Part shown: in pieces, positions 1-7,639 of the stretch
Numbering within the stretch: position 1 is the stretch's first letter
Layout of the letters: each line of letters starts with the position of its first letter
Source: Bacillota bacterium
GTDB taxonomy: Bacteria > Bacillota > Clostridia > Oscillospirales > Ruminococcaceae
Direction: 5' to 3'
Assembly: GCA_023395695.1 (NCBI GenBank)
Contig: JAEWYJ010000029.1
Location: 1-14,784 of the forward strand
Length of the DNA stretch: 14,784 nt
Made by a program: the position numbers and the translations under genes
Notes under the pieces: generated by a model
Databases searched by the model: none
What the model saw: only the letters and a program-made list of their open reading frames with translations
Told to the model about the DNA's origin: nothing

Positions 1-3
1 GTA

Positions 4-11
4 TCCCCTCC
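4..11 (-). promoter_or_regulatory. Ribosome binding site of a gene beginning just off the left edge
   Basis: On the minus strand the last bases of the window read GGAGGGGATAC, a near-perfect Shine-Dalgarno sequence of the same kind that precedes cbiD (GGAGGGG) and cbiA. Only a few bases follow before the window ends, which is normal spacing to a start codon. The sequence implies another minus-strand gene whose coding part lies entirely outside the window. Its identity cannot be seen. Missing pathway members such as cbiP or cbiC would be reasonable guesses, but that is inference only. Confidence 0.55.
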
Positions 12-104
12 GTGAGTTGTTACGGCGCAGCTGAAAACCGACGCCAAAATGCATGACGCACAATTTTATCCGGCAAAAAATCTTTGTACGGCAACGGCTG
101 GCCA

Positions 105-140
105 AAAAAGTCTAACGCCATACGGCAAGAATGTATGGCG
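105..140 (-). terminator. Terminator-like hairpin after cobD
   Basis: On the minus strand a perfect 8-bp stem, CGCCATAC paired with GTATGGCG (133-140 and 116-123), encloses a 9-nt loop. It is followed by TTAGAC and then six Ts (110-105). It starts 18 bases after the cobD stop codon, the expected place for a Rho-independent terminator closing the cobalamin operon. The T run begins about five bases after the stem, which makes it weaker than a textbook terminator, so read-through into the next gene is possible. Confidence 0.5.
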
Positions 141-157
141 GCAGGCATTCCGATGCG

Positions 158-1225
158 TTATAGGCACGCCCCAAGAGCCGCCAGCAGCCGGTCGTTTTCG
201 TTTTGCGTGCGTACCGCCACGCGATACCAGCCCGCGTGCAGGCCCTCAAAGTTGGCGCAGCTTCGGATTAAAACACCCTTTTGGCACAGCCGTTCCCCCA
301 GCTGTGGCGTTGGGCTGAAAAATAAAATATAGTTGGCCTCGCCCGGGATAACGCGCAGGCCCAGCTCTGTCAGCGCGGCGTGCAGGCGAGCACGCTCGGC
401 GGCGACAAGCGCGCGGCTCTCATCAAGATATTCCTGCGCAGTCAGCGCGGCAATGCCCGCCTGTTGCGCCAGCGACGAGACATTCCACGGCGGCCCCGCT
501 TCATAAAGGCGCTGCAGCAGCGCAGCGTCGTTGCTCAGGCAATAACCCAGGCGCACCCCCGCCATGCCGTAAAGCTTGGTAAACGCCTTTAATATCAGCA
601 GCTTTTTATACCGGGGCAGCATGGGGAGAAGCGTTTGCGTCTTTGGCTGAGACATAAAGCCGAGGAAGCATTCATCCACCACCAGCCAAATGTTATACGC
701 AGCGCAGCGCCTTAAAATTTCCGCCAGCAGCGCATGGTCGATATGCCTGCCGGTCGGGTTGTTGGGGTTGCATAAAAATACAAGGTCAACGCCGGCACGC
801 AGTTGGGGCAAAATTGCCGGAGTCAGCGCAAAATCATCCTCGGCCCTGAGCAAGTGCCGCTCAATCGCGCAGCCCTGCCGCGTAAGCGCCAGCGCATATT
901 CCGCAAAGGTCGGCGCCGGTATTAACGCCAGCCCCGGCCGCAGCACCGCTGCCAGCCGGTAGATAATCTCCGCCGCACCCGCAGCGCAAAACACCTGCCC
1001 GGCATCCACACCCTCGCTTTCGGCAATGGCCGCCCGAAGATCGCGGCAGAGCGGATCGGGGTAACGGTCGGCCTCCCGCGCCGCTGTGCAGATGGCGCGG
1101 CGCACCGCCTCCGGCACCCCAAGCGGATTGACGTTTACCGAAAAATCCAGCGGCGGCACGCCATAGCGCGCCAAAAAGCCCCGCGTATCGCCGCCGTGTA
1201 TCAGCGCGCCGTCATGATAATCCAT
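158..1225 (-). CDS. cobD: Threonine-phosphate decarboxylase CobD (PLP-dependent)
   Basis: Predicted to decarboxylate L-threonine-O-3-phosphate to (R)-1-amino-2-propanol phosphate, the linker used by CbiB. The 355-aa protein is a fold-type I aminotransferase of the histidinol-phosphate aminotransferase family. It shows IHGGD near residue 9, NPNNPTG at 153-159, VVDE at 182-185 and the PLP-lysine motif FTKLYGMAG with Lys217. The start chosen is the ATG at 1225, with GAGGGGG about 11 bases upstream. An in-frame ATG at 1282 would add 19 residues that do not look like family sequence and would deepen the overlap with cbiB. The chosen start overlaps the cbiB 3' end by 25 bp, suggesting translational coupling. 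Pairing with cbiB supports CobD over a histidine-biosynthesis aminotransferase. It is the last gene before a terminator-like hairpin. Confidence 0.92.
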   Translation of the reverse strand: MDYHDGALIHGGDTRGFLARYGVPPLDFSVNVNPLGVPEAVRRAICTAAREADRYPDPLCRDLRAAIAESEGVDAGQVFCAAGAAEIIYRLAAVLRPGLALIPAPTFAEYALALTRQGCAIERHLLRAEDDFALTPAILPQLRAGVDLVFLCNPNNPTGRHIDHALLAEILRRCAAYNIWLVVDECFLGFMSQPKTQTLLPMLPRYKKLLILKAFTKLYGMAGVRLGYCLSNDAALLQRLYEAGPPWNVSSLAQQAGIAALTAQEYLDESRALVAAERARLHAALTELGLRVIPGEANYILFFSPTPQLGERLCQKGVLIRSCANFEGLHAGWYRVAVRTQNENDRLLAALGACL

Positions 1226-2181
1226 AGCGCCAAAAGCCCCCTCGTCAATAGTACTACCAGCAGCCCCAACACCGTCGTGCACAGCATCAGCCGGTTTACA
1301 CGGCCAATATCCTGCGGTTCACACGCCCGCAGTGCGTCGCCAATTGTCGGCTTTTGCAGTGTTTTGCCAAAATAAACCGCGTCGCCGCCGAGCCGTATGC
1401 CCAGCGCCCCGGCGCAGGCCGATTCGCTCTGCGCCGAATTGGGGCTTTTGTGGTTGTAGCGGTCGCGTTTAAAAATCCGCCAGGCATTTTTAGCATTAAA
1501 GCCGCACAGCCATGCCGAAGCGATGAGCAGTAGCGCCGAAATACGCGCGGGGATGTAGTTCATAATATCGTCCAGACGTGCCGAGGCACGGCCAAAGTAA
1601 AGGTAATGCGCATTTTTATAGCCTACCATGCTGTCAAGCGTATTGACGGCTTTATAAAAAACACCCATCGGTGCGCCGCCGACCGCCATCCAGAACAACG
1701 GCGCAATAACCCCGTCGCAGGTATTCTCAGCCACCGTCTCCACCGCGGCCCGAATAATGCCCGCACGGTCAAGCGCTGCGGTATCGCGCCCCACCACCTG
1801 CGCCACAGCATGGCGCGCATCTTCAATGGTGGCACAAGCCAGCGCTTGTTCCACCTGCTGACCGGCCCGCGCCAATGACCGTGCGGCCAGACACTGCCAG
1901 CAAACAAAAACGCCCACCGCCAGCCGCACAGCAGGGTGAATAAGCCCCCCAAGCCCCAGCGCCAGCTGGCAAAGCGCACAGGAGATAAGCGGAACGCCTG
2001 CCGCCAACACCACCCCTGCCGACAACTCGCCGTTGGGCGTTTTTAAAAATGCCTTGCGCAAACCCTTTTCAAAACGGGAAATCATTTTGCCGATGCCCAC
2101 CACAAGGTGGGGAATACCGGCCGGGTCGCCAAAGAGCCAGTCGAGCATAAACCCCGGCAAAATTGCCGCCAGGACAGCCAT
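1201..2181 (-). CDS. cbiB: Adenosylcobinamide-phosphate synthase CbiB
   Basis: Integral membrane enzyme that attaches the aminopropanol (phosphate) arm to adenosylcobyric acid. The 326-aa product has the family length and several hydrophobic segments (about residues 1-18, 55-95, 155-175, 210-225 and 298-322). Conserved motifs are LDWLFGDP at 13-20, ETVAENTCDGVIAPLFW at 148-164, GGAP at 168-171 and YKAVNTLDSMVGYKN at 176-190. The ATG follows the TAA of the short cobU-like gene directly. The ribosome binding site AAAGGGGG lies inside that upstream gene, about 10 bases before the start. The 3' end overlaps cobD, which supplies its co-substrate. Nothing looks truncated. Confidence 0.95.
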   Translation of the reverse strand: MAVLAAILPGFMLDWLFGDPAGIPHLVVGIGKMISRFEKGLRKAFLKTPNGELSAGVVLAAGVPLISCALCQLALGLGGLIHPAVRLAVGVFVCWQCLAARSLARAGQQVEQALACATIEDARHAVAQVVGRDTAALDRAGIIRAAVETVAENTCDGVIAPLFWMAVGGAPMGVFYKAVNTLDSMVGYKNAHYLYFGRASARLDDIMNYIPARISALLLIASAWLCGFNAKNAWRIFKRDRYNHKSPNSAQSESACAGALGIRLGGDAVYFGKTLQKPTIGDALRACEPQDIGRVNRLMLCTTVLGLLVVLLTRGLLALWIIMTAR

Positions 2182-2529
2182 TTATAATGATCCCCCTTTG
2201 ATGACGGCGCCGATGCCACACTGCACCCGTACAACCTTTTCGGCCCTGAGCGCCAGTGCGCAGCAGGTTCGGCCCACCCTCTCGCGCCACACCCTTTCGG
2301 TCTCGTCCATCGGCACGACGCCACAGCCAACCTCGTTGCAGATAATCACCTGCTTTTGGCAGAGCGCGGGCAGCAGCGCCTCATCATCGGGTTGGTGCCG
2401 CAACAACGCCTGAAGGTTGAAGAGCACCGGCGCATCGTCGAGCCGGTCGGACATCTGCTCAAAGCCATAGCCCAGCTGCGCGGCATACGCACGCTTGCCG
2501 CAATGCGCCCCGCCTATAATCAAAATCAC
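2182..2529 (-). CDS. Short CobU-like protein (divergent adenosylcobinamide kinase/guanylyltransferase family member)
   Basis: A 115-aa protein, about two-thirds the length of CobU. Start is the GTG at 2529, which overlaps the cobS TGA as GTGA; GGGGGG lies six bases upstream. It keeps the N-terminal P-loop GGAHCGKR (6-13), with Arg replacing the usual Ser/Thr. It also keeps the C-terminal CobU signature NEVGCGVVPMDETERVWRERVGR beginning at residue 65, and the CGI...KG ending. The central block carrying the His-containing HRxxR segment, where the guanylyl group is attached in characterised CobU, is missing. The full-length cobU two genes upstream has the opposite pattern. It could be a partner subunit, a specialised kinase or a degenerate paralog; family membership is clear, activity is not. 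Confidence 0.75.
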   Translation of the reverse strand: MILIIGGAHCGKRAYAAQLGYGFEQMSDRLDDAPVLFNLQALLRHQPDDEALLPALCQKQVIICNEVGCGVVPMDETERVWRERVGRTCCALALRAEKVVRVQCGIGAVIKGGSL

Positions 2530-3299
2530 AGCCAGCCCCCCTTTTGGCTGAGCACCAGCGCAGCCAGACAAAGCAGCTCGCAGCACTGCAAAAACCAGCC
2601 TGCCAGATCGCCCCGTATGCCGCCAAATTCCCCGTACGCGACCCGCACCAGCCACCAAAAGCAGCCCGCTGCCGCCAGCAGCATCAGTCCGCCGCCAAGC
2701 AGCGAAATTTCCAGCATAGCCGCCGTGCATAATGCCAGCATCGTCAGCAGCGCAGCCCATACCGTTCGCTTATCAGCGGCCTCATGAAAGCTGTGCAGCG
2801 TGCCCGACTCGCCGGTGCCGGGCAGGAAAACCACCGAGATAGCGCTGAACACACGGCTTAAAACCTGTGCAAAAAAAAGCAACAGCAGCGCACGGGGGGA
2901 CAGCACCAGCGTATAACAAAGCGAGAAATAGAGCATAAAATAGGCCGTCAGCCCAATGGCGGCAAACGCCCCCATATGCGGGTCCTTTAAAATTTCACAT
3001 TTGCGGGCGGGTTCGGCATGGCTGGCCAGCGCGTCGACCGTGTCGCAGAAGCCGTCTAGATGAATGCCTCCCGTCACAGCGACAGGAAGCAGCGTCAGCC
3101 CACAGGCCGTAAGGACCGCGCCAAGGTCCAGCCATCGGCACAGGGATGCCCAGCCAAAAAGCAGCAACCCCACCGCCGCGCCCACCAACGGAAAGCCCGC
3201 CATCATATAACGCATATTCTGTGCGTTCCAATCGGTTTTAGGAACCGGCAGGCGCGAGAACATGGCAAAAGCCAGTGCAACAGACCGCAAAACCGTCAT
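2526..3299 (-). CDS. cobS: Adenosylcobinamide-GDP ribazoletransferase (cobalamin synthase) CobS
   Basis: Membrane enzyme joining GDP-cobinamide to alpha-ribazole (or its phosphate), the final assembly step of the nucleotide loop. The 257-aa polytopic protein shows the CobS motif GGIHLDGFCDTVDA (77-90), the following KDPHMGAFAAIGL (105-117) and, near the end, FGGIRGDLAGWF. Hydrophobic segments lie around 34-52, 62-78, 112-160, 180-217 and 232-250. The start is the ATG at 3299, overlapping the cobU TGA as ATGA, with GGGGGAGAGG just upstream. A further in-frame ATG 12 codons earlier lies inside cobU, encodes residues outside the family and is not preferred. It sits between the two CobU-family genes and downstream of cobT. 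Confidence 0.94.
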   Translation of the reverse strand: MTVLRSVALAFAMFSRLPVPKTDWNAQNMRYMMAGFPLVGAAVGLLLFGWASLCRWLDLGAVLTACGLTLLPVAVTGGIHLDGFCDTVDALASHAEPARKCEILKDPHMGAFAAIGLTAYFMLYFSLCYTLVLSPRALLLLFFAQVLSRVFSAISVVFLPGTGESGTLHSFHEAADKRTVWAALLTMLALCTAAMLEISLLGGGLMLLAAAGCFWWLVRVAYGEFGGIRGDLAGWFLQCCELLCLAALVLSQKGGWL

Positions 3300-3823
3300 G
3301 CCCTCTCCCCCTTTAATATAATCGGAATACCGCACACCACCTCGACCACACTGTCAAACCGGGCAGCCAGCACTGTATTGCAGCGACCAAGCAGTTGAAG
3401 ATAGCGGTCGGTGTCGGCATCATAGGCAACGCCGTCGGCAAACACGTTGTTGGTTACCACCACCAGCCGACGGCTGAGGCGTGTAAGCTGCGCGACACCA
3501 TCCAGAATCGCCGCTTCGGCGTCCGGCCCGGCGCCCTGCGAAGAGAACAGCTCGTTTGCCGCCAGATTTCCCAGACATTCCAGCAGCACCGAACAGCCCT
3601 CGGGCAGCGCGGCGCCCGTGAGCGCCCCCAGTGCGGTAAAGCATTCAAGCGTTTGAAAGCCTTTTGTCGCGCGCAGGGCGCGGTGCCGTGCAATGCGGGC
3701 CGCAGCCTCCACGCCAAAGGGCTGCATCGTCGCAATGTAAAGCTTATGATCGGCGCCCTCCAGCAGCGACTCGGCGTAGGCGCTCTTGCCGCTGGCGGCG
3801 CCGCCGATGACCAGCGCCGTCAT
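3296..3823 (-). CDS. cobU: Adenosylcobinamide kinase/adenosylcobinamide-phosphate guanylyltransferase CobU
   Basis: Predicted to phosphorylate adenosylcobinamide and transfer GMP to it. The 175-aa length is normal for the family. The P-loop GGAASGKS is at 7-14 and the RIARHRALR segment at 43-51. His47 matches the guanylylated histidine of characterised CobU. LLECLGNL (80-87) corresponds to the usual VDCLTL block. The normally conserved NEVGxGIVP signature is degenerate, reading TNNVFADGVAYD at 124-135, while the ending CGIPIILKG is normal. The ATG overlaps the cobT TGA as ATGA and has no good Shine-Dalgarno sequence, so expression probably depends on translational coupling. A second, shorter CobU-like gene that retains NEVG lies just beyond cobS. 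Confidence 0.9.
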   Translation of the reverse strand: MTALVIGGAASGKSAYAESLLEGADHKLYIATMQPFGVEAAARIARHRALRATKGFQTLECFTALGALTGAALPEGCSVLLECLGNLAANELFSSQGAGPDAEAAILDGVAQLTRLSRRLVVVTNNVFADGVAYDADTDRYLQLLGRCNTVLAARFDSVVEVVCGIPIILKGERA

Positions 3824-4917
3824 ACGGTCACAGCGTTGTCAACGGCTTGGTCGGGTATCTCGTCAGGTGCCTCATAGGCCGCCATGCCAATCTGTTCAAA
3901 CGTCGCCATATTCTTATAGACCTCCAGCGCCATGTCGAGCATCGGTACGGCGCAGACCGCGCCCGTGCCCTCGCCGAGATGCATTCCGGCAAAGATCATC
4001 GGCCTGAGACCGAGAGCGGACAACAGCATAGCGGCGGCAGGTTCTGAGGACACATGGGTCGCTATCATCGCCTGTACCGAGCCGGGGCAGAGCCGCGCGG
4101 CCAAAAGTGCTGCCGCCGCGCTGATAAAGCCGTCTATCAGCACCGGCACGCGGTAAAGTGCACCGCCCAGAAAAACGCCGGTCAGCCCCGCAATATCCAG
4201 TCCGCCCAGCTTTTGCAGCACCTCAAACGGGTTGTCGGCGTCCGGCGCATGCAGCCGTACCGCCGCCTGAATGACCCGGATTTTCTTGCGCATAGCCTGA
4301 TCGCTCAGGCCCGCCCCGCGGCCGGTGACCTTAGTTACCGTCTTGCCAAGCAGCACCGCCGCAACGGCGCTGGCCGTGGTCGTGTTGCCAATGCCCATCT
4401 CGCCGGTCGCCAGCAGCTGATAGCCCTGCTGCTTGCAGCGGCGCACCAGCTCCATGCCACGCCGGATAGCCTGCTCGGCTTCCGACGCCGTCATGGCGGC
4501 CTCCCTGGCAAGGTTGCGGGTACCGCGCGAAACGGCGTAATCGAGAATACCCTTGCAGCCGGAAGGATGATTCATGCCCATATCGACCGCAAAAACGTCC
4601 ATTCCTGCCCGTTTGGCCATGTAGCGGATGCAGGCATGCCCGTTGGCAATGTTCTCAGCCACCAGCGCCGTAATCTCGCTGCCGGTCTGGGTAACGCCCT
4701 CGGCCACCACGCCATTGTCGGCACAGAGCACCAGCACCGCCCTGCGCTGGATGACCGGCAGCTCACTGCCGGTGAGCGCCGCTATTTTTATGACAGCCTC
4801 CTCAAGCAGGCCAAGACTGCCAACCGGCTTTGCAATCGCATTCCAACGTGCACGGCAACGCCGCGCCACGGCATTATCCGGATATTTGATCTGTCGGTTA
4901 AGCTCCTGAAAATCCAT
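3820..4917 (-). CDS. cobT: Nicotinate-nucleotide:dimethylbenzimidazole phosphoribosyltransferase CobT
   Basis: Transfers phosphoribose from nicotinate mononucleotide to the lower-ligand base, giving the alpha-riboside phosphate that CobS needs. The 365-aa protein has the typical length. Motifs include KPVGSLG at 30-36, CADNGV at 65-70, GEMGIGNTTTASA at 172-184, GGLDIAGLTG at 238-247 and LGEGTGA with the likely catalytic Glu316. The start is the ATG at 4917, with GGAG six bases upstream. The ATG at 4929 would place that Shine-Dalgarno sequence inside the gene. Translation begins inside the last 20 bp of cbiA. The lower-ligand base cannot be told from the sequence, since no bza or bluB gene is present here. 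Confidence 0.96.
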   Translation of the reverse strand: MDFQELNRQIKYPDNAVARRCRARWNAIAKPVGSLGLLEEAVIKIAALTGSELPVIQRRAVLVLCADNGVVAEGVTQTGSEITALVAENIANGHACIRYMAKRAGMDVFAVDMGMNHPSGCKGILDYAVSRGTRNLAREAAMTASEAEQAIRRGMELVRRCKQQGYQLLATGEMGIGNTTTASAVAAVLLGKTVTKVTGRGAGLSDQAMRKKIRVIQAAVRLHAPDADNPFEVLQKLGGLDIAGLTGVFLGGALYRVPVLIDGFISAAAALLAARLCPGSVQAMIATHVSSEPAAAMLLSALGLRPMIFAGMHLGEGTGAVCAVPMLDMALEVYKNMATFEQIGMAAYEAPDEIPDQAVDNAVTV

Positions 4918-6277
4918 ATTTTTCTCCATAAGCGGCCGCAGCGGCTAAGAATTTTTTTGCCGCCGGAACATTCCCCTGCAAATAAAGATGCGGAAAGCCT
5001 GCAAACAGGCTCTGCGTGGCATGCACGGCGTCCCACGAACGGCCGTCGGGCTTTTGGGCCTTAAAAGCGTCGCCGCAGCTGTCGCTCTGCCAGTAGTGAA
5101 ATTCGTGTGCGCGAAGCGCCTCGCCCGCACGGCACAAAAGATTATCCCGCCGCGCCGTCAGCGTCACATAGCCAAAAGGCCCCAGACGGTTACCGCTGTG
5201 CGCCCTGCCCAAAACGACGCCCGCCATCGGGTGAAAATCGCCTTTATCGTCCTGCAGCTGCTCATGCAGATATAAAAAACCGCCGCATTCGGCAAGGCAG
5301 GGCAGGCCGCCCTCAATGGCATTTCGGATGTCCGCCAGCATCGCCCTGTTTTGCGAAAGCCGTCTGGCGTACAGTTCCGGATAACCGCCGCCGAGATACA
5401 ACGCCTGTATATCTGGCGGAAGGCCGCCATCTTGGAGCGGTGAGAAGAACACCGGCTCGGCGCCAAGCGCCCTGAACAGCGCAAGCGTTTCTTCGTAATA
5501 AAAGCAAAAAGCGTCGTCTTTCGCAACCGCCAGCCGAACCCGACGCGGCAGCCGCGCGGCGGCCTGCGGCAAAAATTCCAGAGGAGGAGCGGCTTGCGCA
5601 AGCGTGAGGAGCGCCTGCAAATCAATATTTTGCCGCGCCGCCTCCCCCAGCTTATCCAGCTTTTGCGATAAATCCGCTATTTCGCCAGCTGTCACCAGCC
5701 CCAAATGGCGGCTTTGCAGCGTACATTCCGGCAGCTCGGGAAGAAAGCCCAATACCGGCAGCCCGGTTTCCTGCCTGATGGCGGGCGCCACCCGGCCATA
5801 GAGCGCCGGGGTACAGCGGTTCAGGATGACACCCGCGAGCTGCGAAGGGCGGCGCAGGCTGTCAAAGCCGCGCACCGTTGCCGCAAGCGACAGCGCCGCG
5901 CCTCTGGCAGACAGCAGCAAAATAGCCGGCGTATGCGTTGCGCATGCCAAATTCCATGCGCTGGCTGCATCGGTGGTGCCAACGCCGTCGTAATAGCCCA
6001 TTGCACCCTCAATAAGCGCCATGTCTCCGTTGCCGCCGTACTCGGCTAAAAGCCGGGTGACCGTCGGCGTGTTTGAAAGAAAAAGATCAAGGTTATAGCT
6101 GGGCAGCCCCAACACCCTGCGGTGGAACATCGGGTCGATATAGTCCGGGCCGCTTTTAAAGGCAACAGGCCGGCAACCCGTCGATTGTAACGCACGCAAA
6201 AGCGCCAGTGTCAGCGTTGTTTTGCCCTGCCCGCTTGAAGGGGCGGTCAGCAGCAGGCGCGGCAACGCTCTGGTCAT
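4898..6277 (-). CDS. cbiA: Cobyrinic acid a,c-diamide synthase CbiA (glutamine-dependent)
   Basis: ATP-dependent amidation of the a and c carboxylates of cob(II)yrinic acid with glutamine as nitrogen donor. The 459-aa protein has an N-terminal dethiobiotin-synthetase-like domain with P-loop SSGQGKTT (14-21) and KSGPDYIDPMFH (41-52). The C-terminal class I glutamine amidotransferase domain has LGGGYPELYA (295-304), the nucleophile in AECGG (Cys331) and the likely catalytic His430. The His motif reads HLYL rather than the more usual HLHF; the first, catalytic His is kept. The ATG overlaps the cbiET TGA as ATGA, and GGAGGGGG lies 9-12 bases upstream. No cbiP/cobQ paralog for the remaining amidations is in the window. 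Confidence 0.96.
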   Translation of the reverse strand: MTRALPRLLLTAPSSGQGKTTLTLALLRALQSTGCRPVAFKSGPDYIDPMFHRRVLGLPSYNLDLFLSNTPTVTRLLAEYGGNGDMALIEGAMGYYDGVGTTDAASAWNLACATHTPAILLLSARGAALSLAATVRGFDSLRRPSQLAGVILNRCTPALYGRVAPAIRQETGLPVLGFLPELPECTLQSRHLGLVTAGEIADLSQKLDKLGEAARQNIDLQALLTLAQAAPPLEFLPQAAARLPRRVRLAVAKDDAFCFYYEETLALFRALGAEPVFFSPLQDGGLPPDIQALYLGGGYPELYARRLSQNRAMLADIRNAIEGGLPCLAECGGFLYLHEQLQDDKGDFHPMAGVVLGRAHSGNRLGPFGYVTLTARRDNLLCRAGEALRAHEFHYWQSDSCGDAFKAQKPDGRSWDAVHATQSLFAGFPHLYLQGNVPAAKKFLAAAAAYGEKYGFSGA

Positions 6278-7473
6278 ATCTGCCCGCCCCCTCCGCTGAT
6301 AATGTAAACCGGATTTTGCGCCGCCATTATATGGTAGCGTCCCAACGGCTCGGCACGGCTGATTGCCACCTGCACCGTCTCGGTATCCGGCAGGTTCAGT
6401 TCGTTAAAAAGACCTGTCGCTTCGGCAATTGTCTCCAGTGTAACGGCGGCTACCACAAGGCGCACCCGAGGATTTTTGGCCAGCAGCAGCGTCGTTATTT
6501 CACGCAGCCTGCCACCGCTGCCACCGATAAATGCCGCGTCGGGAACGGGCAGCGACTGCAATGCGTCGGGCGCCACCCCCTCGATGCAGGTCAGGTTAAA
6601 GGCGCCGAGCTTCGCGGCGTTTTCAGTAATCAGCCGACAACCCTCCGCCTTTTGCTCCACCGCATACACCCGGCCGGAGTCGAGCGACAGCGCAGCCTCG
6701 ACCGCGACCGAACCGGTACCCGCACCGATATCAAAAACGATATCGCCACCGGCAAGCCGCAGCTTTGACAGCGCGACGGCGCGCACCTCACTTTTGGTCA
6801 TCGGAATATGGCCGCGGGTGAACGCCCCGTCCGGCAGGCCAAAGCCCACCCGCTTTTTTGGCGCGGGGTTCTGTACCAGCAGCACCGAAAGCGGCGGAAA
6901 ATGCCGCTGCATTAAATCTGCCACCTTACCGTCGGTAATCTGCTGCGCCGCGGTTCCCAAATCCGAACCGACAAAGGCGTTCAGCGCACCAAATCCGCAT
7001 TTGGTAAGGGCGCGGCACAGCGCGTCGGGCGTCTGTGCGCCACCGGTAAGAAAAAAGCATGCGGCATGACGCGAAACCTCGTGCGCCACATTACAGGCGG
7101 CTCCATGCGCCGTACAGAGCCGCCAGTCCTGCCACGGCAGCTGCAGCGCCGCACCAAGCGCTTGCACGCTCGATATGCCCGGCAACACCGTCACCTCGTG
7201 GCCGGCCAGCAGCGGCAGCAGCAGCCGGGTACCGCTGTAAAAGCCGCTGTCGCCGCTCATAAGCACGCAGGCGGCATCGGCCTGCGCGGCATTAATGGCG
7301 GCGGCAAGCTCCGCGGCGTTTACCGCGGCAATGCCACGCGGCGGGGCGATACCCGCGCTGTCGAGCAGCCGCGGAGCGCCAAGCACCAGACCGGCGGCGT
7401 CGAGCGCTCGCTGCACGTCGGGCAGGCAGTTCTGCCGGTCCCCTGTACCATAGCCTGCAATTGTTACCCGCAT
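6274..7473 (-). CDS. cbiET: Fused CbiE-CbiT: cobalt-precorrin-7 C5-methyltransferase / cobalt-precorrin-6B C15-methyltransferase (decarboxylating)
   Basis: Bifunctional enzyme that methylates C5 and C15 and decarboxylates the C12 acetate, equivalent to aerobic CobL. In this 399-aa protein, residues 1 to about 203 are a tetrapyrrole-methylase domain (LMSGDSGFYSG at 71-81, LPGISSVQALGAALQLPWQD at 97-116). Residues 208-399 are a Rossmann methyltransferase (HIPMTKSEVRA at 222-232, SAM-binding DIGAGTGSVAVEAA at 248-261). The N-terminal glycine motif is GYGTGD instead of the usual GxGPGD. The ATG at 7473 is preceded by AAGGGGG at eight bases. A 305-bp spacer with a candidate promoter separates it from cbiJ, so it probably heads a second transcription unit as well as receiving read-through. 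Confidence 0.95.
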   Translation of the reverse strand: MRVTIAGYGTGDRQNCLPDVQRALDAAGLVLGAPRLLDSAGIAPPRGIAAVNAAELAAAINAAQADAACVLMSGDSGFYSGTRLLLPLLAGHEVTVLPGISSVQALGAALQLPWQDWRLCTAHGAACNVAHEVSRHAACFFLTGGAQTPDALCRALTKCGFGALNAFVGSDLGTAAQQITDGKVADLMQRHFPPLSVLLVQNPAPKKRVGFGLPDGAFTRGHIPMTKSEVRAVALSKLRLAGGDIVFDIGAGTGSVAVEAALSLDSGRVYAVEQKAEGCRLITENAAKLGAFNLTCIEGVAPDALQSLPVPDAAFIGGSGGRLREITTLLLAKNPRVRLVVAAVTLETIAEATGLFNELNLPDTETVQVAISRAEPLGRYHIMAAQNPVYIISGGGGQI

Positions 7474-7515
7474 GGCCCTTGCCCCCTTAAAAATAGTGTT
7501 AAATGTTTTCGGTTC

Positions 7516-7537
7516 GGCGCTGTGCTTCCACAGCGCC
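7516..7537 (-). other. Perfect 9-bp hairpin in the cbiET leader
   Basis: GGCGCTGTG and CACAGCGCC form a perfect 9-bp stem closing a four-base loop (GAAG on the minus strand). It ends 42 bases before the cbiET start codon. No T run follows closely (only a TTTTT about 20-25 bases later), so it is unlikely to be a simple terminator. It would lie within any transcript starting at the upstream candidate promoter and could stabilise the mRNA or serve as a protein-binding element. Confidence 0.5.
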
Positions 7538-7601
7538 TTCCGATGTCATCTATGCATCGTATATCGACGGTTAATTTTACATCCGGCTGCGTTAAAACGC
7601 A

Positions 7602-7631
7602 GTTATAAGCGCCTGTTTTTCGCCTTGCCAA
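7602..7631 (-). promoter_or_regulatory. Candidate sigma-70-type promoter for cbiET and the second half of the pathway
   Basis: On the minus strand TTGGCA (7631-7626; five of six matches to TTGACA) is followed after 18 bases by TATAAC (7607-7602; five of six matches to TATAAT). Transcription would begin near 7595, giving a leader of about 120 nt before the cbiET start. Its position in the only large gap within the pathway genes makes it more credible than a chance match. Confidence 0.45.
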
Positions 7632-7639
7632 CCATAGGG

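Noticed and set aside
49..332. Two short plus-strand open frames over the cobD 3' end
   Set aside because: They overlap the cobD coding sequence and its terminator-like hairpin, lack ribosome binding sites and give low-complexity, Arg/Pro-rich products.
4054..5064. 336-codon open frame on the plus strand antisense to cobT and the end of cbiA
   Set aside because: GC-rich coding sequence commonly leaves long open antisense frames. The translation is rich in Arg, His and Ala with no domain, and both genes beneath it are well-conserved enzymes.
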